Below are positions 26,901 through 36,576 of a stretch of 64,000 nucleotides of DNA, piece after piece. This DNA comes from Robbsia sp. KACC 23696 (GTDB taxonomy: Bacteria; Pseudomonadota; Gammaproteobacteria; Burkholderiales; Burkholderiaceae). Made by a program: the position numbers and the translations under genes. The DNA is taken from assembly GCF_039852015.1 (NCBI RefSeq), contig NZ_CP156627.1, positions 1,488,001 to 1,552,000 of the forward strand, in the 5' to 3' direction. The notes under the pieces are model-generated. The model was given only the letters and a program-made list of their open reading frames with translations, had not been told where the DNA came from and made no database searches. How positions within the stretch are numbered: position 1 is the stretch's first letter; each line of letters starts with the position of its first letter.

Positions 26901-28949
26901 TTCGCGCTCGACGGTATGCGGATCGCATGCACGACCGATACGCTCACGCTTGCGGGCGCCATTCAAAAGGCCGACACCGCTTACGTCGGTCAAATCGTGG
27001 CGACCCTCGGTAAATTCTCTTTATCGGCGCTGGCGCTCTATGAGCCACTGCCGCAACCATCGATCGGCATGCTGATGGTATTCCGAGGGCCGCTCGGCGG
27101 ACCACCGGCGTTTTACATTACCGGGCTCGCGGGCGGCGTTGGATATCACCGCGATCTCGTGACCCCCACGATCGACACTGTCGCAAAACATCCTTTTATC
27201 GAGGCAATCGCGGGCTCGGCCGGCGCGGACGCCCTCACACAACTGCGTACCATCGCCCCTCCCAAGATAGGCAATCACTGGATCGCGCTCGGCTTAAAAT
27301 TTACCTCGTTCAACCTGGTCGACAGCATTGCATTGCTAACGCTATCTTTTGGCTCGGAATCGAAAGCGAACCTTCTCGGGCGCTCGACGTTCGTGTTTCC
27401 ACCGCCATCGAAATCCGGGAAGAAAGCAGAGAAAACTCTCTCACTCGCAAAAATTGAACTGGCGTTGCTTGCGGAGCTTCGGCCCGCGCTCGGTGAGTTT
27501 TGCTTGCTGGGCCAGTTGACACCGAGCTCCTATCTGTTCGATCCGGAAGTGCACTTGAGCGGTGGATTCGCGTTCTGCTTTTGGTTCGGACCGAATCCGC
27601 ATGCGGGCGATTTCGTCCTGACGGTTGGCGGCTATCATCCCAGCTTCACCGTTCCGGATCACTACCCTCGCGTTCCGCCCTTGGCCTTGAACTGGCAGAT
27701 CACATCTCAACTGTCGATCAAGGGCAATCAATACTTCGCGCTGACACCGAGCACGCTCATGATGGGCGGACGACTGAGCGTTGCATGGCAAAGCGGCCGT
27801 ATTCGTGCCTGGATCGATTTCGAAGCGCACTTTCTAATCCAATTTCAACCGTTCTGGTTCGAGGCCGTGGTCCGCATCAGCGTCGGCGTCGACGCCCTGT
27901 TCGATACCTGGTTCGGCACGTTTCGCGTGTCCGTCGCGGTTGGCGCCAATCTCTATGTTTCCGGCCCGCCCTTCAATGGTGTGGTACAGGTCAGCGCCGC
28001 GGGCATCGCTTTCGATATTGCGTTCGGTGAACGCACCGCGCCGTCACCGCTCCCGATTGATTGGGATACGTTCCGGCGAACCTTGCTGCCTGCAGCGAAC
28101 CCGGCAGAGCGCGCGCGAATGGATCAACCGCTCCCGACGAAGCGGGTCGCCGACGCTCCGGTTGGCCCAACTATCACAGACAGCCTTATTACTGTCAGCG
28201 CACTCTCCGGGCTTGTCGACACCGATGACATCACGAAGGATTGGATCGTCTCGGCGAATGACTTCGCGGTCGAGATTGCGTGTGTCGTGCCGGTTTCGCG
28301 TGCCGTCGGCCCAGAGGATAGCGTCCATCTAAGTAAGCAGGCGTTTGGCGTCAGACCGCTTAACTGGGCGTCCGGAAGTGTCGTCAGTGTTTTGAACGTG
28401 TCCGTGCAAGGCGGCGGACGCTGGTGCGTGCGACCAATCGTCAGCCAGGTTGCCAGTGGCATATGGGGAGATAAGCAAAACGGTCGGGCACCGATGCTGA
28501 GCAATGTCTTGACCGGTGTCGTCATCACACCTCGTCACGACTTGGGGAAAACGACAACGGACACCCTCGCATTGACATGCGAGGACCAGAAACCGGTCCA
28601 CGAGACGCACGCATGGTGGGTCGAGACACAAGTATCAACCGCGCGAAGCGCCGATAACGTCATCGCGGAGATACAGTCGACCATTGCTGCCAGCGACGTG
28701 ATAGCCGCCCGGCAAAAGGTGCTCGATGCGATCGAGCACCTCTCGGGCCTGAAAGGCGAATCGACCATGATGCTGACGGATATCGGCCGCTCCGCCGTGC
28801 CACACGAGGCCCTGAATCGGCCAGCCTCCTTTACGTGCTTCACCCAGGGTCTGCCAGAATTCCTGACCGCACCACCGCTATTGTACGGATGGGACGCCCC
28901 ATGTACCCAGGATGATGGTCTACCGTCTCGATCAGGATCCGCATTGTGA
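23898..28949 (+). CDS. Giant DUF6603-like beta-rich protein
   Basis: 1683 aa from a GTG that overlaps the upstream stop. Residues 1-900 are beta-rich with repeated amphipathic strands. At about 906-931 there is a Thr/Asp/Ala linker (TTADTTADTTAG repeats). Residues about 940-1375 resemble the uncharacterised DUF6603 family: LGGPPAFYITGLAGGVGYHR, then GYHPSFTVPDHYPRVPPL, QLSIKGNQYFALTPS and GANLYVSGPPFNGVVQVS. A C-terminal region of 300 residues follows. No signal peptide or transmembrane helix is evident, although the strand-rich pattern could suit a membrane-contacting or shell-like protein. Base composition returns to the high-GC style of the genome immediately after the first gene. Function unknown. 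Confidence 0.7.
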   Translation: MTISVSRLKRIYDRWREDSLDHAKTDEGLYIDLPRFGLQTNIFNEHLLPARLRTLSCKEITWHEKTAHIEIKGRQTTNGAAFSVTMHVFVLDDHPDPAIHCVASLSGALFEKWHPATAIRGIYPPRWLRAFTLDAVTCCVSTLNGDRAGLEDLLGKDVGGFAVTTLRRGVNFRGSAALPLCDTIEHLKTFAAEDHRADQDAPSEMPSLKAIIAGWTTPRLISGHVGERDGLALLSIDVEAAMRWQPFVDNSLAITVETLTLSTSRLNDREAAPALGFAISGQITLPSHQHANYSASTATAPTTNAPTYAYRLGIDASGQALRLQADLVTRPDGDWLSGLRIPGLSDVIPAGVIPTVKTLGLQLPFKKDGLKTLRLSLAWDKWVLVGEDHADTPALITMQPTVHIVTGFAANNTEIRLDAKLRFRDNGTFDLTARYPSGDFAATLSSDTPLNFQRAFGGLLARLTPDPEKFSITVLDLEGNLPRRDFTFHAVARGELNFAIAETALTLSHIDFSVSHAASEWEGSLSARLTIAKIPFELSAALTDGSCHFACVVSSVAVKDLSRELLGIAAPEALRDVVLKNFCLDFSLGKENTLNLSAESEGEIAIGGLRIGIDRLALGYDKKVGGLFFDGDAHLRYASQQGCDVPNETFASLGVSYKDRRGLIQGSATGLDLNLADMIGALSQDLGLPVKLEGTAAISEVHVLYGFGEGPQRFAMHLKLYWGKGDADSVANWYFIAQKPSDGPWRSIMYMTLPPLDFYALPYVGEALRGVTNAIDRAEASTRPSPSQTSGIVKPVIGIDNIALGIASKMDSTAVASMVNGIDFAAGFGDIDMRSGYSLSADIALPNARRSIVFPRRITKPPEEAETSATAGKSATRDSVPTSTSPTHGADNAANRQTTHSATATADTAVGTTADTTADTTAGTTADTAHGVSKGAPSRVTDSGAVVGRAFGPVTIARINASASKAGLRVDIDATAKLGPIEMSLIGLRADSPLSWPPVPTFALDGMRIACTTDTLTLAGAIQKADTAYVGQIVATLGKFSLSALALYEPLPQPSIGMLMVFRGPLGGPPAFYITGLAGGVGYHRDLVTPTIDTVAKHPFIEAIAGSAGADALTQLRTIAPPKIGNHWIALGLKFTSFNLVDSIALLTLSFGSESKANLLGRSTFVFPPPSKSGKKAEKTLSLAKIELALLAELRPALGEFCLLGQLTPSSYLFDPEVHLSGGFAFCFWFGPNPHAGDFVLTVGGYHPSFTVPDHYPRVPPLALNWQITSQLSIKGNQYFALTPSTLMMGGRLSVAWQSGRIRAWIDFEAHFLIQFQPFWFEAVVRISVGVDALFDTWFGTFRVSVAVGANLYVSGPPFNGVVQVSAAGIAFDIAFGERTAPSPLPIDWDTFRRTLLPAANPAERARMDQPLPTKRVADAPVGPTITDSLITVSALSGLVDTDDITKDWIVSANDFAVEIACVVPVSRAVGPEDSVHLSKQAFGVRPLNWASGSVVSVLNVSVQGGGRWCVRPIVSQVASGIWGDKQNGRAPMLSNVLTGVVITPRHDLGKTTTDTLALTCEDQKPVHETHAWWVETQVSTARSADNVIAEIQSTIAASDVIAARQKVLDAIEHLSGLKGESTMMLTDIGRSAVPHEALNRPASFTCFTQGLPEFLTAPPLLYGWDAPCTQDDGLPSRSGSAL

Positions 28950-31053
28950 TACGTCCGTCGCCCATTCCCGCCAAACACAAATGACAGAACAACATATTGC
29001 GTTCTCGGATCGTCAACGACCGATTCTGCCAGCAGGCAAACATACGATCACGGTCACGCAAGACATCGTGCCGCCGTCTGGCCCCCACCCTGTCGAATCG
29101 TTCATGCGTGCGCAGACGCTGCGGGTTGATGGACCACGCTACACGCTGAATCCAACGCTGGTGCATGCGGTACATCCGCCCGTCGGCCATCAAAGCGATT
29201 ACACGGATACGCTGCCACATATCGTTCTGACGGACTGCACCCTGCCGTGGCAGCGCTTCGCACAATCGACGGAGTGCGCGGCTCAGTCAGCGCACACGTC
29301 GGCGCCACCGGTGCTGGACGATCGTAAAACCTGGCTGGCGTTATTGGTCCTCCCCATGGAAGACGCGCCGCCTCTCGTGACGAGCCCGATCAAGGCCCGT
29401 TTTCCGGATGCCCGGGAAAGTGGTGAACTTACCGAGATTGCGGTGTCCCGCGCGGTATTCGACGCGGCGCTACCCGATTGGCACGATCTCGATACGTTTG
29501 TCCATGTTCGCCATGTCGGCATCACCGAAAAACCATCCGTGGAAGGAGACACCGCGGCGGCACGTTTTAGCGTTGTACTCGCGAGCCAGGTACCGCGTAT
29601 CGCAGGACGTCACGTCGCGCATCTCGTGTCGCTGGAAGACGTCGATCTGAGGGATCGGTCACTTCCAGGCACGGACGTCCATCTCATCAGTTTGTTTCAC
29701 TGGGAATTTACCCACCTTGCAGGTCGCACCGATACGCCGCTCGGCACGCTGATGCATCTGGACATCGGTCCGCTTGCTTTACCGGTCCGGACACCGGATG
29801 GTCATGATACGGCCGAGAAGGCAATGGTAAAGTGGGCCTTGGCGCAAGGGTACTGCGCACTCAACCACGTCATGCGCGGTCCGCTGAACACCGTGTCGTG
29901 GTATCGGGGGCCGCTGCAATCGTCAAAGCGCATCGACCCCATGTTGAACCCGAAAACCGCTTTTGCATTGAACAGCGACAGTCTGCTGCGCTATGACCCC
30001 GCGATCGGGATGTTCGATGTCAGTCTGGCTGCAGCTTGGCAACTCGGACGCATGGCGGCCATGAACGATGCGGCATTCAGTGCGACGTTGCTGCGTTGGC
30101 GTCAGACCGTTTCCCGTGAAGCACAACGCAAGCGCCTGGCACCCATGGCGGAAATAAGCGATGTAAGCGCCGCGAAGGAATCAGGCCACGATGCGCCGCG
30201 CGAATCGAACAGTGTCGGTGCGGCGTGGCATGCGTTACCCATGGACACGGACGCGGCATTGTTGCAAAAAGCACTGAACGACATCACACAACCTCGGCAC
30301 ATCAGGTCGGACCATCCTGGCGAAGCGGTGGACCCCACCGGCGCAGAGGATGAAGCGCGCGTATTCACCTGGCTGGACGATTTGACGACCTTCAAGCATG
30401 TCCCGACACAGTACCTCGTCCCGGATCCTAATATGTTGCCCCCCGAGAGTTTGCGATTCTTTCAGGTGGACGCGAATTGGTTGCTGGCGCTCGTCGCCGG
30501 TGCGCTACGGCTGAACACGGATGCAGCGGCACGTGACGCATTTTACGAATCGGCGTGGCTCGCACGTCACTTTCCAACACCGTCCGGCCTCGCGAAAACG
30601 GACCATGCGCAGGTAGGCGGCGCTTCATCAACATCCGCCAACGTTTTTACCGGTTTCCTGCTGCGCTCGCAACTGGTGGCAACGTGGCAAGGGCTCGAAG
30701 TACGAGGAAAGGTCCGGGACCGCCCTCTCGGCGACGGAAAAGATCCCACCGGCAAGACCGACGATGCATCGGGGCCGGCGTGCCAACCGATGCGTCTCGA
30801 TATCATCGGACCCTCGATGCTGTTCGCGCTATATCGTGGATCGCTCGAATCGGTCGAATTCGTCGAACCTGCGGAGACGACGGCGTTTTTCGTACCCGCA
30901 GAGCCCTATTTTCGACGCCAGACAGCCGCACGCTACACGGGTGGCGCATCAGCGCCGCTCGCGTCGTCGATCTTCGCCACGCATCATACGCAAACCAGCC
31001 GATCGGTCCGTTTTTACTTCGACGATCAACACGCCACGCCCCTTGCAAAATGA
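28912..31053 (+). CDS. Large unknown protein of the DUF6603 operon (third gene)
   Basis: 713 aa from the ATG at 28912, which overlaps the upstream gene by 38 bases; an ATG at 28981 (MTEQHIAFSDRQRPILPAG) is a credible alternative, and neither has a good ribosome binding site. Visible landmarks are LMHLDIGPLALPVRTPDG, TVSWYRGPLQ, and LLRYDPAIGMFDVSLAAAWQ with LGRMAAMNDAAF in the middle. I recall similar unnamed proteins beside DUF6603 genes elsewhere, but this needs a search. No signal or membrane segment. The stop overlaps the next ATG as ATGA, so these two genes are coupled. Confidence 0.65.
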   Translation: MMVYRLDQDPHCDTSVAHSRQTQMTEQHIAFSDRQRPILPAGKHTITVTQDIVPPSGPHPVESFMRAQTLRVDGPRYTLNPTLVHAVHPPVGHQSDYTDTLPHIVLTDCTLPWQRFAQSTECAAQSAHTSAPPVLDDRKTWLALLVLPMEDAPPLVTSPIKARFPDARESGELTEIAVSRAVFDAALPDWHDLDTFVHVRHVGITEKPSVEGDTAAARFSVVLASQVPRIAGRHVAHLVSLEDVDLRDRSLPGTDVHLISLFHWEFTHLAGRTDTPLGTLMHLDIGPLALPVRTPDGHDTAEKAMVKWALAQGYCALNHVMRGPLNTVSWYRGPLQSSKRIDPMLNPKTAFALNSDSLLRYDPAIGMFDVSLAAAWQLGRMAAMNDAAFSATLLRWRQTVSREAQRKRLAPMAEISDVSAAKESGHDAPRESNSVGAAWHALPMDTDAALLQKALNDITQPRHIRSDHPGEAVDPTGAEDEARVFTWLDDLTTFKHVPTQYLVPDPNMLPPESLRFFQVDANWLLALVAGALRLNTDAAARDAFYESAWLARHFPTPSGLAKTDHAQVGGASSTSANVFTGFLLRSQLVATWQGLEVRGKVRDRPLGDGKDPTGKTDDASGPACQPMRLDIIGPSMLFALYRGSLESVEFVEPAETTAFFVPAEPYFRRQTAARYTGGASAPLASSIFATHHTQTSRSVRFYFDDQHATPLAK

Positions 31054-34000
31054 CCATCGAACGCACCTCTCCCCTCGGACCGCTACTGCTACCGATCGAC
31101 GTTAATGCAATGCGCATCGGGCACGGTGACAGCGTCGAAGACCGTCAGCTCGTTGCGCCGTTCTATCATTTTTTCGACCTGCCGACCGGTGCGGAACACG
31201 GCGACGCACGGGCCCCCTATATCTCGAAAACGCTCGGCGATCAGGCGCAAACGTTCGCAGGCCGCACGCAAGCGCAAGCCGGGATTCACCTGCATTGGAC
31301 GCTGCCCCAGATATTAAGGCATGGGGTGCAACCGAAAACCGCTGTCGCATCGGACGCCCACGCCGGTGCGGTGCGATTTCCGCGCCTGCCCAATCGCTGG
31401 CTCATCACACGATTCGCGACCTCCGCGGCGGCCCGTTCGCCGACACCTGCGTACCGAAGCCGGCGATGGCTTGTGGAAAGCGATCGCCTGTCAACAGCGC
31501 CGTTGCCAGACAACGGCGGATTGCCGCATCCGAGCGTGCTCTACAACGATCAAGGCGTCGCTACGCCATGCTATCTTGGCTGGCGCTCGGATCTCGATCT
31601 CCCGGCCAGCGAAGACGACGTGGCGTTCCGCACCGCGCCACGCAAGCGCAAGGCATTATCGGAACTGACAGCCATCGCCTATGGCAGCCCTGTTTTTACG
31701 TCGCTGTACACGCATTGCTCGACAATCCTCGGCGCCTATGACGACCTGCGAGACCTGCCCCGGGAATCTGCCGAGGAGGGATGGCTGCTGACGTATCACG
31801 TGAGCGGCTGGTACGAAGGCGATCAGGTATCGTCCGATACCTGCATGGGCGAGGCCGAACTCATCGCCGCGATGTGCAATGACACGCCAGACGCGGTGCC
31901 GGACGCGGCGGACCGACTGGTCTGCGCCGGATCAATCGATGGATTGTCGTGGTCTGTGGACGTCCGCTATCGCGAACGCGAGCGACAGCAATATCAAGAT
32001 GACCCCACATTCTTCGCGCTGGGCCAGACAGAAGAAGAAGCGATCGCCGCTGGCATTGCCACCCGGCTTGGGAAGCCGGATCTGGAAGCCCTGCTATTGC
32101 TTTTGCAGTTCGGCGAACTTGGCACCCATGACGAGGCGACCCCCGCGGATGTCGACTTCGTCGATCGACTTCATGAAGCGACGTTCAAGCCGGTCGATGC
32201 CGGCCGTATCTGGACCTTGAAACGCAAGACGCATCCGACGCGCGGCAAGGACAGCGAAAACGCGGATGTGCCACCACCCAGTGCGGCGTCGTTGAGCGCG
32301 CTGGCATCGCTTAATAGGTTGCAGTCCGATTGGGATGCGATAACGCTCACCTTGCATGCCAAGAAACAGCAACTCTTTGCCGACTGGCAGACATGGATGA
32401 ACCTGCTGTACGCGCCGGATGGTTTGCCCGGCACCATGCTTCGCGACCCCGATGTGTTGCGGGCGTATATCGAGGAACAAGCGGACGATATCGCCACATT
32501 GCAACGCATGCACCGAGAGCGTGGGCAAGCGAGCGTTCAAGCCGAGGCGGCGCTGGAGGCGATGCTCGTACGCCATGAAGATGCGCCGTTTTATGACGTG
32601 GTGGATGTCGCCGCGCCGCGTCACTGGCAAGCCGAAGAGCCGGTTCTCATGCTGTTCGGCGGCGCGGCGCGACGCTTGTCAACCCCGATCCTCGACACGC
32701 CCGCGCAACGTCTCGTCACGGCCGCCATCCCGACGATGCTCGCCTTGGACACCAGCACATCGCTCGATATCGTCTCTCTGTTTCCCATTGCGTCAACGCA
32801 AGGTTTCGTGCCTGATGCCATTGCCGTCCTGATCGATCAACTCGCCCGCGAGGCCGTGCTGACGTCGTCAGCGTTTGAACGCTATATGTCGGACCGCACA
32901 CACGCGCCGCTCTCTGCGCTACGTGACGCCTTCACGCCATTACGCGCCCCACGACGTATCGGCGAGCAGTCAAAAAGTGACTTCGACGATACGATACCAA
33001 GCGCAACGGTACGTGCAGGACGTAACGCCGACGCGTTTTACACGCGTTGGCGACCGGTCATGATGCGCTACGCCGCCGACGTTCACGCCGCGTGTAGCAC
33101 GTCGCCTTGTGATGCGTCGCCCCAGGGCCCTGTTCTGGATCGATTTCACTGGGCTGATCGAAATACGCTGCTGCCGTCGGGGAAGAGTACGTCATGGCCC
33201 GTCTACGGGTACGAGGGCACGTCGCTGCTGTCGGATCATGGCAATGTGGGATTGATACAAGCGCTCGACGCCCTCGATGCGCGCCTGCAACCGCAGACCG
33301 ACGTAGCGAGTGGCGTTGACGACATCGCAGACGCGGAACGATCTGATGCGCGGGCATCGCTGGCAAGCACACTAACGACATTGCGTGATTTCAAGCAGGT
33401 GGTCGGCAGCTTGCCGCAACTCGCGCAGAGCCTCACCGGTCTATATACCGCGATGTCGGGTTTCGTCGATAACCTTCAGTTGAACATCGCCGATCCTTAC
33501 GCCAGTCAGGCCCGCGAGCCGTTCATCGACAAAGTGAGAAAGGCACTGGAGCGGGATCACTGGTTATCGCCACGTCCCACTGCACCTTTCCTCCCCATCG
33601 ATGGCGGCGGCTTTACCTTACGTTGCGTAGAGGTACTCGATGCATTCGGCCGTACGCGGCGCTTTGACGATTTCAGCGACCGGCTGGCCGTCGCAACACG
33701 CATGCGCCGCGGCCCCGACATGCCAGAAATGCATGCGCAACTGCCGGCGCGACTCGTCCAGGCCGCGCAATTGCATTTCCGCTGGGCACTCCGATCACGC
33801 GGCACAGACAAGGCATCGGCAAGCGATGCCAGCGATACCACCGATACCACCGAGGTGACGTCGCCGACGCCGATCCTGGGTTGGGCACTGTATCAACCGC
33901 TCGAAAATGCCCTGGTGTTCTATGGCAACGGTGGCGCACCCATCGTCGCCATCTCATCGAATTCCCACGCACCGGGCTTAAGCGTCGTGAATCGCACTTA

Positions 34001-34895
34001 TTTCCCGAATGCACGTACCGCATTGGCCTCGCACCCAGAACTGCAACAGCTGCTCGACAGCGTGACGAAGACCGACGAAACACTCCTCCGATTCATGACG
34101 CGTGTCCGCGCTGGCGTCGCACAATGCGAGCCGGCAACGGGCGATCAATCCGGCTTGACGCATCTTGTCGGTAGACCGTTGGCCTTGGTGCACGCAACCA
34201 TACAGATTGCGCTGCGCGGCGGTGCCGCACTCGATCAAGGGTACACCGCGCTCCAAGCGCGCATAGACGGCGCGGAACCCGCCAGGACGCACGCGCTCCG
34301 TCAGACCCGATTCGAAGTCAAGCTCGGTGGACATACGGAGGCTGACGATGGATTGATAAGCTACTGGCTGGGTAGCGAACGTGGATTCGACTTCGATACC
34401 TTTCATGGCCCTGCAAATCATGACGCAATGTCGATCGACACGCTCGAAGACGTACCAAACAGCCTCATTCTGAGCGCGGGCGATGGTCCGCCGACGTCGC
34501 TTGCGTTGCTTATCGATCCATTCGCCGAGGTCAATGCACGCAGCGGCATTCTTCCGGCGAAGGCGATTACGTTGCCAGCGGAGTACTATGCATCAACGTT
34601 GAAACGATTCGAATTTGCGATTCATGCCAGCCCGACCCTCGCGTTGAAACCACGTACGACACAGGACAATACGTGGGCGGTCGTGCACCCCCGGTATGGC
34701 CGTCATCAATGGCAATGGCGTCTACCCGTCGATGCAGATGAATCGAGTACGTCTAACAGCAAGGATCTGCCTTTGTGCGACGCAAACGAGAGACCTCTCG
34801 ATTTCGAGCACGATGTACGCCATCTCCTCGACGGTTGGTTGATGATGAAGCGCGATGCAGCCGAACCGGCAACGTCACCCGATCCAGACCGATAG
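31050..34895 (+). CDS. Very large unknown protein of the DUF6603 operon (fourth gene)
   Basis: 1281 aa; the ATGA overlap with the third gene fixes the start at 31050 and rejects a longer frame opening at 30555. Near the N-terminus are AGIHLHWTLPQILRHG and FPRLPNRWLITRF, then WLVESDRL and ELTAIAYGSPVFTSLY, which look like one conserved N-terminal domain of about 350 residues. The middle contains charged helices with coiled-coil potential (about 590-690) and a short Asp/Thr repeat (DASDTTDTTEVTS) near residue 930. No catalytic motif was identified. Cytoplasmic by appearance. Confidence 0.65.
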   Translation: MTIERTSPLGPLLLPIDVNAMRIGHGDSVEDRQLVAPFYHFFDLPTGAEHGDARAPYISKTLGDQAQTFAGRTQAQAGIHLHWTLPQILRHGVQPKTAVASDAHAGAVRFPRLPNRWLITRFATSAAARSPTPAYRSRRWLVESDRLSTAPLPDNGGLPHPSVLYNDQGVATPCYLGWRSDLDLPASEDDVAFRTAPRKRKALSELTAIAYGSPVFTSLYTHCSTILGAYDDLRDLPRESAEEGWLLTYHVSGWYEGDQVSSDTCMGEAELIAAMCNDTPDAVPDAADRLVCAGSIDGLSWSVDVRYRERERQQYQDDPTFFALGQTEEEAIAAGIATRLGKPDLEALLLLLQFGELGTHDEATPADVDFVDRLHEATFKPVDAGRIWTLKRKTHPTRGKDSENADVPPPSAASLSALASLNRLQSDWDAITLTLHAKKQQLFADWQTWMNLLYAPDGLPGTMLRDPDVLRAYIEEQADDIATLQRMHRERGQASVQAEAALEAMLVRHEDAPFYDVVDVAAPRHWQAEEPVLMLFGGAARRLSTPILDTPAQRLVTAAIPTMLALDTSTSLDIVSLFPIASTQGFVPDAIAVLIDQLAREAVLTSSAFERYMSDRTHAPLSALRDAFTPLRAPRRIGEQSKSDFDDTIPSATVRAGRNADAFYTRWRPVMMRYAADVHAACSTSPCDASPQGPVLDRFHWADRNTLLPSGKSTSWPVYGYEGTSLLSDHGNVGLIQALDALDARLQPQTDVASGVDDIADAERSDARASLASTLTTLRDFKQVVGSLPQLAQSLTGLYTAMSGFVDNLQLNIADPYASQAREPFIDKVRKALERDHWLSPRPTAPFLPIDGGGFTLRCVEVLDAFGRTRRFDDFSDRLAVATRMRRGPDMPEMHAQLPARLVQAAQLHFRWALRSRGTDKASASDASDTTDTTEVTSPTPILGWALYQPLENALVFYGNGGAPIVAISSNSHAPGLSVVNRTYFPNARTALASHPELQQLLDSVTKTDETLLRFMTRVRAGVAQCEPATGDQSGLTHLVGRPLALVHATIQIALRGGAALDQGYTALQARIDGAEPARTHALRQTRFEVKLGGHTEADDGLISYWLGSERGFDFDTFHGPANHDAMSIDTLEDVPNSLILSAGDGPPTSLALLIDPFAEVNARSGILPAKAITLPAEYYASTLKRFEFAIHASPTLALKPRTTQDNTWAVVHPRYGRHQWQWRLPVDADESSTSNSKDLPLCDANERPLDFEHDVRHLLDGWLMMKRDAAEPATSPDPDR

Positions 34896-34910
34896 GACAA
34901 AGAGAGCAAT

Positions 34911-36521
34911 ATGAGCGCGCTTTCCTTTTCACTCGACACCATTGCCGATCTCGCGGCGCACGCCGAATGGCCGCGCCGAAACGCAACCAGTCCGTTCCTG
35001 GCGTTGCTCGAGATCGATGAGGAGCAGTGTCGACTGCGCCTGACAAACATCGGTTTGAAGCCGCTAACGCGCTTTGCTACCAACGCGTCGAGGTTGCTCC
35101 TCTTTTTCGAACAGTTCATCGATGCTCCCACACTGAGTAGCATCCGAAGCACTTGCACGGATCAGTGGCTGGTCGAAGCCGTTCCGAGCGCCAATGCATT
35201 GGTGGTCAGACCGGTCAGAACGCTTGCAGTCGCGTCGAAAGAAACCCTCGAAATCTCGTTGACCATCGGTCTGCGGCGAAGCCGGCCCGACAGCGACATC
35301 GTATCGTCGTTGCGGCACACCCCGCTTACGCTGGGCTTTATCGGCGTAGAGGGACTACCGCGCTATTATGCGCAGATGATACCGTGTGAAATCAGCACTA
35401 CAACGCGCGTGTTACCGTTGCCACCATTGCGCGCCTATCTGAATTCGCGCGTTGTGGTCGCCGATCAGATGCCGCGCCGTCTGATGCTAATGATAAGCAG
35501 TGGACAAGGGCAGCCATGGCGCATCTCAAATGGCCTCGATCGGGACGATACGGTTGCGGCGTTAGCAGTGGACACGATGTTCTGTATCGGTTTCTCGCAA
35601 GCCGATGCGGCGTCGCTATCCACGTGGCGTGATGCGTTGCGTCGCGCCACCCTCCGCGTTGCCGAGCCGGCGTCCGATGCGTGGATTGTGGAAACGTCGC
35701 GGGGTAGCGTCGCGCTACCCCGCTGGCAGCTTGTACCCAAGCTGGCTTCTGAACGTGGTCCCACCATGATGACAGGCGCGTTGTTGATGGAGATAGACGG
35801 CCTCTCGCTGGACAGCGAAACGGCCATTGACCTGGAGGTGACAAGTGTGGCGACGCGCTCGCATGCCGCCTACTCGCGAACTTTCCGACTGACGTCTTGT
35901 CTCTTGGTATCCGAGACAGAAACGACCATCGCCGTGCCGGATGCCGCGGCGACGAAGGCGCGGCAAAACCGCCTGCTCGCTTTGCAAAGCCGGCATCTCC
36001 TCGATGGATCAGTCATACACACGCCGACGCTTCGCAGCAAGGATATGATCGGCCGGCCTCGCTATGCGCTGCAGCTGCGAATTTTCAACGGATCGTCGAC
36101 ACCTTTGGTCTATCTCACCGCCTTCACGGGCCCGCGTTTGAACGGTGTGTCGCTTTCCGTACCAGAAAGAGCGCACGATGTGCCTACCGAAAGAACCGTA
36201 CTGGCCGTTTTTTCACAACTGGCGTTTGATCATGCGATCACCGTTTCTTACCAGTTGGAACGGCGACGCGTGCTCTCGATCACGGCCTGCATGTATCAAA
36301 ATGGCACTATGCGTATTAAGGCGATTATTTCGCCATGGCGCGACGAGGATAGGCATGCAGAGGGCACCGTCTCGACTGTCTATGATGCAGTGACAGACGA
36401 CGACATCGCCGTTTTCTCAACGATAGCCGCCGATGCCGGCGAACTGCGCGCCAACATCGTGATAACGGACCGCTCAGTGGCCACGGCGCCGTTGCATACG
36501 CGTACGCCATTGGAACAGTAA
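34911..36521 (+). CDS. Unknown beta-rich protein of the DUF6603 operon (fifth gene)
   Basis: 536 aa, starting 15 bases after the fourth gene with an AAAGAGAG ribosome binding site. The sequence alternates short hydrophobic strands with polar loops throughout (for example FLALLEIDEEQCRLRLTNIG at the start and RYALQLRIFNGSSTPLVYLT at about 385), suggesting repeated beta-sandwich-like domains. No signal peptide, membrane span or known active site. Family not recognised; assigned to the system by position only. Confidence 0.6.
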   Translation: MSALSFSLDTIADLAAHAEWPRRNATSPFLALLEIDEEQCRLRLTNIGLKPLTRFATNASRLLLFFEQFIDAPTLSSIRSTCTDQWLVEAVPSANALVVRPVRTLAVASKETLEISLTIGLRRSRPDSDIVSSLRHTPLTLGFIGVEGLPRYYAQMIPCEISTTTRVLPLPPLRAYLNSRVVVADQMPRRLMLMISSGQGQPWRISNGLDRDDTVAALAVDTMFCIGFSQADAASLSTWRDALRRATLRVAEPASDAWIVETSRGSVALPRWQLVPKLASERGPTMMTGALLMEIDGLSLDSETAIDLEVTSVATRSHAAYSRTFRLTSCLLVSETETTIAVPDAAATKARQNRLLALQSRHLLDGSVIHTPTLRSKDMIGRPRYALQLRIFNGSSTPLVYLTAFTGPRLNGVSLSVPERAHDVPTERTVLAVFSQLAFDHAITVSYQLERRRVLSITACMYQNGTMRIKAIISPWRDEDRHAEGTVSTVYDAVTDDDIAVFSTIAADAGELRANIVITDRSVATAPLHTRTPLEQ

Positions 36522-36576
36522 GCGGGATCACGCTGTTGCGCACCTGTTTTTATCATATCGACCGTTATGGTGTGTC

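Noticed and set aside
30555-31049. Upstream extension of the 1281-aa gene frame
   Set aside because: It lies fully inside the third gene in another frame; the ATGA overlap at 31050 gives the natural start.
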